Source: Syntrophus sp964555065
GTDB lineage: Bacteria > Desulfobacterota > Syntrophia > Syntrophales > Syntrophaceae
Direction of reading: 5' to 3'
Assembly: GCA_964555065.1 (NCBI GenBank)
Contig: CAZKRB010000077.1
Location: forward strand, 1 to 12,135
DNA length: 12,135 bases
The translations under genes were made by a program, and so were the position numbers. Positions 6,596-12,135 of this stretch are shown in pieces; position 1 is the first letter of the stretch; each line of letters starts with the position of its first letter. The notes beneath the pieces were generated by a model, which had not been told where the DNA came from, made no database searches, and was given only the letters and a program-made list of their open reading frames with translations.

Positions 6596-6698
6596 CGGCA
6601 GTAAGAAACGCTGGCCCGCTCCCCTTTTGGCAACCGTAAGGCCGCTGACGCTCTCCCTTTTTGCCGGCAGTAAAAGCGCTGGCTGTCTCCCCTCGGCC
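6596..6698. repeat. Three degenerate tandem repeats of 34-35 bp
   Basis: Units start at 6596, 6631 and 6665. Each has the pattern C(G/A)(G/C)C(A/C)GTAA, then CGCTG(G/A)C, then a CTCCC-type pyrimidine run. Units 1 and 3 are the more alike (CGGCAGTAA at both starts); unit 2 is more diverged (CAACCGTAA). They are contiguous with no spacers, so this is not a CRISPR array. Confidence 0.5.
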
Positions 6699-7196
6699 CA
6701 ACCCGGGATTTTCCTTCCCTTGGTCCTATCCACCTGACTCAATTCCCCTGAGCGCACTTCCCGGCAAGAGTAGGTCATGTCCACCTTCGGCAAAGATGAA
6801 CGGCAGAGGGGGCAACGGCCAACAGGCAGCTGTCAAGAAGTCCGGGAGCTGCCCTTCCCCGCAGGTTCACAAACTCATAAAGGCAAAGCAAGCCTTGCTT
6901 GAATCCTTCCCTTCAGGTCGGTCTGAATGATACCGGTCGTCTTTGGCTGTCAGTGAGTCATTTAAAAATAGTATCCGGATATTGATAAAAAGGGGTGTGG
7001 TGGATCATGGAGAAGTATCTGTGCGCCATGTAATGACAGTGCTGAGCATACTTCAATTAAGTTTGGAGAGTCCAAATCGTAATTAAGCCTAGATGTGAAC
7101 GCTGTTTCAATAAATAAAAGCATAAGATATAGATTTACCTGATATATTGATTTATTACAATACTGGGTGGAAAGGCATAGTCAGGCAATAATATTT

Positions 7197-7211
7197 ATGA
7201 GCATTGTTCAA
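7197..7211. promoter_or_regulatory. Regulatory box 5, upstream of bamB
   Basis: ATGAGCATTGTTCAA matches the consensus of boxes 1-4 except the last base and position 6. It lies 8 bases before a TTGACA hexamer, the same spacing as box 4 to its TTGACT. Confidence 0.5.
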
Positions 7212-7219
7212 ATTTTTGC

Positions 7220-7249
7220 TTGACAAAGTAAGTACGATGTGGCTAAACC
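7220..7249 (+). promoter_or_regulatory. Probable promoter of the bam operon
   Basis: TTGACA (7220-7225) is a perfect -35 hexamer. The region 17-18 bases on (CTAAAC/TAAACC, 7243-7249) is a weak -10, so control by the upstream box or by another factor is likely. The leader would be about 80 bases long. Confidence 0.45.
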
Positions 7250-7268
7250 GCACGTAAAAGTGTAATGA

Positions 7269-7285
7269 AGATACAGAGAGTATCT
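7269..7285 (+). other. Leader hairpin upstream of bamB
   Basis: AGATAC (7269-7274) pairs with GTATCT (7280-7285) around a 5-base loop in the predicted bam leader, about 50 bases before the start codon. It is too short to assign a role and could instead be a DNA operator. Confidence 0.3.
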
Positions 7286-7333
7286 GTCTTGCCAGCAGGA
7301 GCGATCTGTTGATCAATATTTAGGGGTAAAAAA

Positions 7334-9316
7334 ATGAGATACGCAGAAACGGGATTTGATTTAGAAGTAGATCTAAACAGAGGAAACGTTGAGAGGGTAC
7401 GGACGGATCCGAAATTAGCAGAGCTTCACCTGGGAGGGCAGGGTTCGGCAGCAAAGATCCTGTGGGACAGGGTTCCTCCTGAAGTTGAAGCATTTTCTCC
7501 TGATAATCTGCTTATTTTCAGTGCCGGTCTTTTGCACGGCACGCCTGTTCCAGGCGCCAACCGCACCAGTGTCAGCACCATCAACCCCCAGTCAAACCTT
7601 TATGTCAATTCCGGATTCGGAGGATTCTTCGGGCCGGAAATGAAGCACGCCGGATACGACAAGATCATCATCCGCGGCAAGTCTCCCCAGCTCGTTTACC
7701 TGTGGATCCACAATGACAAGGTGGAGATCCGAGATGCGAGCCATCTCCAGGGAAAAAGCGCCCGTGAAGCCGCCGCCCTCATCCAGCAGGAATTGAAAGA
7801 CGCCAGAATTCAGGTGGCGGCCATCGGGATTGCCGGAGAAAACCGGGTTGCCCAGGCGACCATCGAGCATTCCAACTCCAGCGCCTCTCAAGGGGTCGGC
7901 GCGGTCATGGGAGATAAGGGAGTGAAGGCGATCGCTGTTCGGGGGAACAGGGAAGTCAAAGTCGCCCGGCCGGATGCTCTCTGGGAGTTGTGCCTCAGCC
8001 AGTATCAGGGGATTTACGACAATCCTTCCTGCGGGGACGTTTTCCTGCGCGAAGGGGACGAGGCCTGGCACGTCAAGAATTTCGCCTGGGGAGAAGCTCA
8101 GGGGCACGCCAGAGGTTATTGGGACAAAGCGCTTCAGGATGAGTGGCAGGTGCGTCTTGAATACGTTCGGACCTATCTGCAGTGGGAAAATTACAGCCAG
8201 GTCATGGAAGAGATGGAGGAGACGGTTGTTGAAACCAGCGAGATGCTTCGCGGAACGGCTTGCTACAACTGTCCGAAGGAGTGTCATCAGGTTGTTTCCC
8301 TTCCGCAGTCCGGCAAATATTTTCTGAAGTCTTACTGCAAGCTTGCCTACGCCAAATCAGCCTACCCGGACACGAAGCTTAACTATAATGTCCTCTACGC
8401 ACTTCAGGATTACGGCCTGGATGAACTCTCCATGCATCACGCCCTTGCCTTTGCCGTTGACCTCTTCAAGGCCGGCATTTTAACGGATGCGGAGCTGCCG
8501 GAATTTCCCGCCGACATCGAAGGGCGATTTACCTATCTGGCTGAAAAAATCGCCAAGCGGGAAGGGGTCGGCGATGCGCTGGCCAAAGGCCTCTATGAGG
8601 CGGCCCGCCAGATTGACAGGGGAGCAGAAGCCTATGCTCGCAATATCACGAAGAAGATCGAGCAGGCCCCTCTGCGGCAGGAAAAGGTCGACACCCCTTA
8701 TTTCCTGATGTATGCGGCGGGAGACAAAACCAATATCACTCAGATCGAAGGTTCCTTCCCCCGGCAACCCATTTCCGATCCGGAGGAGCGGAAAAAATTC
8801 GTAGAAGGTTGGGACGCCGCTCCGGAGAAATACAAAAAATGGTTCCTGGAATGGGAGCCGGGCCAGCAGCTTCCCCTCGAAGCGGCGGTCAATGTTGCCG
8901 GCTGGAATGAGGCCATGCATTACATCGACGACGCTATCGGAATGTGCACCTGGCTGTCTTCGTTCCGCGGACAGTTCGGTGGCCGGCCTCCCTATCACCT
9001 TTACAATCTTCCACAGTACATCCTGCTGGCAGCAGGGATCGAGCTCGATCCGGAAAAGCTCTGGGAAATTGCGAGAAGGAACCGCAATCTGGTCAGAGCC
9101 ATCAATGTGAGGAGGGGCATGAGAAGGGCTGACGAGCAGCCGCCGGAAGGCCACTGGAAGGAACGGGATGCCGAGGCGGAGCAGAAGCTTCTCGATGCGT
9201 ATTATGAATTCAAGGGTTGGACAAAGGACGGGATTCCAACCAGAGAGACGCTGGACAGCCTGGGATTGGATTACGTGAGTGAAGACCTCATGAAAAGGGA
9301 GATCCTGAAAGGGTAG
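7334..9316 (+). CDS. bamB: BamB-like tungsten subunit of class II benzoyl-CoA reductase, divergent copy
   Basis: A 660-residue AOR-family enzyme. BamB reduces benzoyl-CoA to cyclohexa-1,5-diene-1-carboxyl-CoA at a W-bis-pterin centre in the cytoplasm. Seen: the N-terminal pterin domain (NRTSVSTINPQ, FFGPEMKHAGYDK, GVGAVMGDKGVKAI), Cys310-x2-Cys313-x3-Cys317 plus Cys538 in DAIGMC for a [4Fe-4S] cluster, and His246, which aligns with the BamB active-site His. Odd points against the next gene: Ser333 replaces the cysteine expected to ligate tungsten, with Cys335 nearby (LKSYCK); Gln186 replaces an Arg, with one residue deleted beside it; the basic run after NFAWG is AQGHAR rather than ARVRRK; and 25 extra acidic residues lie between GYW (261-263) and Cys310. 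AGGGG precedes the ATG. It may be an altered or differently selective BamB, or a structural partner. Confidence 0.88.
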   Translation: MRYAETGFDLEVDLNRGNVERVRTDPKLAELHLGGQGSAAKILWDRVPPEVEAFSPDNLLIFSAGLLHGTPVPGANRTSVSTINPQSNLYVNSGFGGFFGPEMKHAGYDKIIIRGKSPQLVYLWIHNDKVEIRDASHLQGKSAREAAALIQQELKDARIQVAAIGIAGENRVAQATIEHSNSSASQGVGAVMGDKGVKAIAVRGNREVKVARPDALWELCLSQYQGIYDNPSCGDVFLREGDEAWHVKNFAWGEAQGHARGYWDKALQDEWQVRLEYVRTYLQWENYSQVMEEMEETVVETSEMLRGTACYNCPKECHQVVSLPQSGKYFLKSYCKLAYAKSAYPDTKLNYNVLYALQDYGLDELSMHHALAFAVDLFKAGILTDAELPEFPADIEGRFTYLAEKIAKREGVGDALAKGLYEAARQIDRGAEAYARNITKKIEQAPLRQEKVDTPYFLMYAAGDKTNITQIEGSFPRQPISDPEERKKFVEGWDAAPEKYKKWFLEWEPGQQLPLEAAVNVAGWNEAMHYIDDAIGMCTWLSSFRGQFGGRPPYHLYNLPQYILLAAGIELDPEKLWEIARRNRNLVRAINVRRGMRRADEQPPEGHWKERDAEAEQKLLDAYYEFKGWTKDGIPTRETLDSLGLDYVSEDLMKREILKG

Positions 9317-9394
9317 CTTGGCGCTCCCTGGGAGAAGGCTTTATCCGGATCAGGACAATTTAGGGCAGGGTAAAAAAACAGCAGAGGTAAAAAA

Positions 9395-11353
9395 ATGAGA
9401 TACGCAGAAACAGGGTTTAATTTAGAAGTCGATCTAACCCACGGAACCATCAAGCGGGTGGCAACGGATCCTAAGTTAACCGAACTTTATCTGGGGGGGC
9501 AGGGTACCGCTTTGAGAATCTTGTGGGACAGGGTTGGTCCTGAAGTCGATCCCCTTTCCCCTGATAATGCCCTCATCTTCAGTGCCGCTCTTTTGCATGG
9601 CACACCGGTGGTCGGCGCGAATCGCACCAGTGTCAGCACCATTTCTCCGCAGACGGGTCTGTATGTAAATTCCCTGATGGGAGGGAACTTCGGGCCGGAA
9701 CTGAAGTTTGCCGGTTATGACAAAATCATCCTCACGGGTCAGTCCCCCAAGCTGGTTTATCTGTGGATCCACAATGACAAAGTGGAACTGCGCGATGCGG
9801 CCTTTCTCCAGGGGAAGGGAACCCGGGAAACCCAGGCAATCCTTGCCAAGGAGTTGAAGGAACCCAAAGTGCAGGTGGCGGCGATCGGGCAGGCCGGAGA
9901 AAACATGGTCTATACGGCCAGCATCGAACATTACAATTCGAGCGCCGCTCGGCACGGGGTTGGCGCGGTCATGGGATCGAAACGGCTGAAGGCCATCGCG
10001 ATCCGGGGAACGAAGGACGTCAATGTGGCCCATCCTGCCGAACTCTGGGCGAAAAGCCAGGTGAAGTACAAGGAAATCCATGAGAACCCAAATGCCGGGG
10101 ACCCCATGGCCCACGATCATAACGAAAGCTTCCATGTGGACAATTTCGCCTGGGGCAACGCACGGGTCCGAAGGAAAGGTTACTGGAGCAAAGAGCGGGA
10201 AGAGCGATGGGTGGCGCTTTGGAAAAAGATCCGCCTCCGCGACACGAGCTGCTACAACTGCCCGAAGGATTGCCATTATCTGATCTCCTACCCGGGTCGC
10301 TCCACCTATCATCTGAAATGCTTCAACAAGCTGACTTACACCATGGCGGCCTTTGAAGAGATCGATTTCAATTACGATATCCTGGGCCTGACAACCGAGT
10401 ATGGACTGGACGGATTTTCCACGCCGCAGGTGCTCGCCTTCGCCATGGAGCTTTACGAAGCGGGGATCCTGACCAGTGAAGACCTGCCGGACTTCCCCGA
10501 GGATAACCGGGGGAGGTTCTTCTATCTGCTGGACATCATGGTTCATCGGAAGGGAATGGTCGGCGATGCCTTGGCCCATGGGGTTTACCAGGCAGCCCGG
10601 ATCATCGGCCGGGGCGCTGAGGAATACGATCACAATACCACGAAGAAAGTGGAGCAGGTGCCGCTGAAGCTGGGCATCGTCAATTTCCCCTTCTACCTCA
10701 TGTACTGCACCGGGGAGAAGATGAACATCACCCAGATCGAAGGGTCCTTTCCCCAGGCGCCCCTGAAGCTGGAGAAGCGAATCAAGTTTGTGGAGAAATG
10801 GAGTGCGGCGCCGGAGAAATTTAAAAAGTATTTTATGGAATGGGAGCCCCGGCAGCACATGCCCATCCATGCAGCCGTCGAGTCCTGCGATTGGAATGAA
10901 ACGATGCATTTCGTCGATGACGCCATCGGGACCTGCGCCTGGCTGTCGTCCTTCCGGGGCCAATTCGGCGGTTCGCCCCCCTACCATATTTATAACCTTC
11001 CGGAGTTCATCTCCCTGGCCACCGGGATGGATATGGATCCGGACAAGCTCTGGGAAATCGCCCAGAGGAACCGGAATCTGCTGAGAGCCATCAATGTCCG
11101 AAGAGGATTGCGGCGGGATGTGGAGAAGCCGCCGGAAGACCACTGGGCGATCCGGGATCCCGAAATGGAAAAGAAGCACCTGGATGCCTACTACGAATTC
11201 AAGGGTTGGACAATGGACGGCATTCCCACCAAGGGGAGGCTGGAGGAACTGGGGCTGGGCGACGTGGCAGAAGACCTCATCAGGAGAGGGATCCTGACCG
11301 GGGACGAAGAGTATGTCAAGCAAGAAGTTCCGTCACTATTAGAAGGGAAATAA
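9395..11353 (+). CDS. bamB: BamB, tungsten catalytic subunit of class II benzoyl-CoA reductase (canonical copy)
   Basis: A 652-residue AOR-family protein, close to the length of characterised BamB. It has the pterin-binding segments NRTSVSTISPQTGLYVNS, GGNFGPELKFAGYDK and ARHGVGAVMGSKRLKAIAIRG. The [4Fe-4S] ligands are Cys286, Cys289, Cys293 and Cys514 (DAIGTC). His247 lies 39 residues before Cys286, and Cys309 (YHLKCFNKLTYTMAA) lies 23 after it; these spacings equal those I remember for the active-site His260 and W-ligating Cys322 of Geobacter metallireducens BamB. It should therefore be fully catalytic, with BamC as electron donor. The start ATG has AGAGG upstream. It follows the first bamB by 78 bases and shares a near-identical 5' end with it, so the pair arose by tandem duplication. 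The gap to bamC is 18 bases. Confidence 0.93.
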   Translation: MRYAETGFNLEVDLTHGTIKRVATDPKLTELYLGGQGTALRILWDRVGPEVDPLSPDNALIFSAALLHGTPVVGANRTSVSTISPQTGLYVNSLMGGNFGPELKFAGYDKIILTGQSPKLVYLWIHNDKVELRDAAFLQGKGTRETQAILAKELKEPKVQVAAIGQAGENMVYTASIEHYNSSAARHGVGAVMGSKRLKAIAIRGTKDVNVAHPAELWAKSQVKYKEIHENPNAGDPMAHDHNESFHVDNFAWGNARVRRKGYWSKEREERWVALWKKIRLRDTSCYNCPKDCHYLISYPGRSTYHLKCFNKLTYTMAAFEEIDFNYDILGLTTEYGLDGFSTPQVLAFAMELYEAGILTSEDLPDFPEDNRGRFFYLLDIMVHRKGMVGDALAHGVYQAARIIGRGAEEYDHNTTKKVEQVPLKLGIVNFPFYLMYCTGEKMNITQIEGSFPQAPLKLEKRIKFVEKWSAAPEKFKKYFMEWEPRQHMPIHAAVESCDWNETMHFVDDAIGTCAWLSSFRGQFGGSPPYHIYNLPEFISLATGMDMDPDKLWEIAQRNRNLLRAINVRRGLRRDVEKPPEDHWAIRDPEMEKKHLDAYYEFKGWTMDGIPTKGRLEELGLGDVAEDLIRRGILTGDEEYVKQEVPSLLEGK

Positions 11354-11371
11354 AGTCAGGGGGTAAAAACC

Positions 11372-11935
11372 GTGAGCGATAGCGTAAAGACATTGGTAAA
11401 GGAAATAAAGGTGAATCTGGATAAATGCATCGGCTGCCGGGCCTGTGAGCTGGCCTGTTCGGCTTTTCATGCCAAGCCGAAATACAGCAGCATCAACCCG
11501 GACCGGGCCCGGATTCGAATGGTCATTGACGAGCAGAACGACGTGTATGTCCCGGTGCGTGGCGGGGATTATACCAAGGCCGCCTGCAGCGGCCGGCATA
11601 GTTATGTGATTCGGGGAATCGAGTATCCCCAGTGCTCCTTCTGCGGGGCTTCCTGCCCCTCCCGGGACTGGTTCAAGGAACCCGATTCCGGCCTTCCCAT
11701 CGCCTGCGACATGTGTGAGAACGTTCCTCCCCTGGAAGAACCCATGTGCGTCCAGGTGTGCCGGACCGGCGCCCTGACTTACGTGGAGTATGAAGAGGCG
11801 TGCGTGGAAGAGGCGAAGCCCGAGGAGATGGAAATCGGACTGGAAAGCTTGGCGGACCGCTTCGGTCTGGACAAGGTCATGAGTGCGGTTGCCCGGATGG
11901 CTCAACAGGGCGTCACCGCCGAGTGTAAAGAATAA
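11372..11935 (+). CDS. bamC: BamC, iron-sulfur electron-transfer subunit of benzoyl-CoA reductase
   Basis: A 187-residue ferredoxin-like protein that passes electrons to BamB. It has twelve cysteines: Cys19-x2-22-x2-25-x3-29 (CIGCRACELAC), Cys72, Cys88-x2-91-x3-95 (CSFCGASCP), Cys112-x2-115, and Cys126-x3-130. That is enough for three [4Fe-4S] clusters in the fold of the polyferredoxin subunits of molybdo- and tungsto-enzymes. Residues after about 140 are an acidic helical tail without cysteines. The start is GTG at 11372, with AGGGGG about 10 bases upstream; there is no signal peptide, so it is cytoplasmic. It is 18 bases after bamB and 28 before bamD, clearly the same operon. One bamC serves two bamB genes within the window; a second bamC elsewhere cannot be excluded. 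Confidence 0.92.
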   Translation: MSDSVKTLVKEIKVNLDKCIGCRACELACSAFHAKPKYSSINPDRARIRMVIDEQNDVYVPVRGGDYTKAACSGRHSYVIRGIEYPQCSFCGASCPSRDWFKEPDSGLPIACDMCENVPPLEEPMCVQVCRTGALTYVEYEEACVEEAKPEEMEIGLESLADRFGLDKVMSAVARMAQQGVTAECKE

Positions 11936-11963
11936 AAGAGAAGAATATTAAGGAAGGAAACCC

Positions 11964-12135
11964 GTGGAAACGATAGCCCCCTTCAAAGAGATTGTAACGG
12001 AAATCAAGGCGCACGGCGGAGACGCCTTCAAACGGTGCTTCCAGTGCGGTCTGTGCGACAGCGTCTGCCCCTGGAACCGGGTGACGAACTTCAGCATGCG
12101 CAAGCTGGTCCGGGAGGCCACCTTCGGCCTGACGG
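11964..12135 (+). CDS. bamD: BamD, HdrD-like iron-sulfur subunit (5' part only)
   Basis: Fifty-seven codons are visible before the window ends. The start is GTG at 11964 with AAGGAAGGA (11950-11958) upstream. Residues 25-36 read CFQCGLCDSVCP, a CxxCxxCxxxCP cluster motif followed by a helix (MRKLVREA), as in the N-terminus of heterodisulfide reductase HdrC/HdrD-type proteins. In Bam operons BamD follows BamC and is thought to bridge BamBC to the Hdr/Nuo-like subunits BamE-I, which are proposed to drive ring reduction by flavin-based electron bifurcation. The order bamB-bamC-bamD supports the name; the CCG domains that would confirm an HdrD relative lie outside the window. Confidence 0.85.
   Translation, partial: METIAPFKEIVTEIKAHGGDAFKRCFQCGLCDSVCPWNRVTNFSMRKLVREATFGLT

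Larger units (their letters stand above)
6417..7196. other. Long stretch without a convincing gene
   Basis: No frame here combines a ribosome binding site, a normal start and family-like composition. The first part (about 6440-6930) is GC-rich and contains the 6558-6583 hairpin, the 6596-6698 tandem repeat, a 7-bp hairpin GGCAGCT/AGCTGCC (6825-6831 with 6847-6853) and a small one, AAGCAA/TTGCTT (6886-6900). From about 6960 it becomes AT-rich and leads into the bam promoter. TGAA-N6-TTCA at 7096-7109 is a weaker relative of the regulatory boxes, with one extra spacer base. Confidence 0.6.

Noticed and set aside
6596..6698. CRISPR array
   Set aside because: The units are contiguous and degenerate with no unique spacers, and no cas gene is near.
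6293..6793. A 166-codon minus-strand frame, containing a stretch reading TLYPHWRHVDLNIGITLER
   Set aside because: It starts at TTG with no ribosome binding site, runs antisense into the KOW gene and through the hairpin and tandem repeat. The DNA may be repetitive, but a protein is not supported.
6661..6930. An 89-codon plus-strand frame rich in Pro and Ser
   Set aside because: No ribosome binding site, it begins inside the tandem repeat, and its composition looks like translated noncoding DNA.
7006..7032. An 8-codon frame, MEKYLCAM, resembling the start of a rubredoxin
   Set aside because: It stops at once; a frame change gives CNDSAEH and soon another stop, without the second CxxC of rubredoxin. 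Probably chance.
9476..11323. A 615-codon open frame antisense to the second bamB
   Set aside because: It lies wholly opposite a recognised gene and shows no family motif or ribosome binding site; GC-rich codon use in the sense gene leaves the opposite frame open.

Overview
The window looks like part of the chromosome of a strictly anaerobic, aromatic-degrading deltaproteobacterium (Desulfobacterota), most probably Syntrophus or a close relative. The main evidence is the right-hand third. It holds two tandem tungsten-enzyme genes of the aldehyde:ferredoxin oxidoreductase (AOR) family that match BamB, then a 12-cysteine iron-sulfur protein matching BamC, then the start of a heterodisulfide-reductase-like protein matching BamD. 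This is the front of a class II (ATP-independent) benzoyl-CoA reductase operon, bamB-bamB-bamC-bamD, continuing past the right edge. The genus is inferred from gene content and remembered family sequences, not from a search.

Layout. 1-92: the last codons of a 4Fe-4S protein, then a strong terminator (231-265). 383-850: a HIT-family hydrolase. 1095-1856: an IclR-type regulator, convergent with 2577-2020, an isochorismatase-like cysteine hydrolase. 4799-2745 (minus): a cytoplasmic molybdopterin/tungstopterin oxidoreductase related to the acetylene-hydratase branch of the DMSO reductase superfamily, with two copies of a 20-bp palindrome upstream. 5591-5001 (minus): a TetR-family regulator starting at TTG. 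5592-6119: a regulatory region with four copies of a 15-bp box (ATGARTNNNGYTCAY) and a candidate structured leader. 6120-6416: a small KOW-like protein of unknown function. 6417-7333: 917 bases with no convincing gene, holding a strong hairpin, a degenerate 35-bp tandem repeat and the bam promoter region. 7334 onward: the bam genes, all on the plus strand and closely spaced.

How the parts may work together. BamB carries the W-bis-pterin site that dearomatizes benzoyl-CoA to cyclohexa-1,5-diene-1-carboxyl-CoA. BamC relays electrons through three [4Fe-4S] clusters. BamD and later subunits connect it to a proposed electron-bifurcating Hdr/Nuo-like module. The regulatory box found four times beside tetR recurs upstream of the first bamB. 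There and before the small KOW gene it lies exactly 8 bases ahead of a TTGAC -35 element, inside a 35-base module with 27 matches. That suggests one regulator, plausibly the neighbouring TetR protein, controls itself, the small gene and the bam operon.

The least ordinary feature is the first bamB. Compared with the second copy it has a serine where the tungsten-ligating cysteine should be (with a cysteine two residues later), a one-residue deletion and lost arginine in a pterin-binding loop, and a 25-residue acidic insertion before the iron-sulfur motif. The second copy looks canonical, so the operon appears to encode one standard and one non-standard catalytic subunit.
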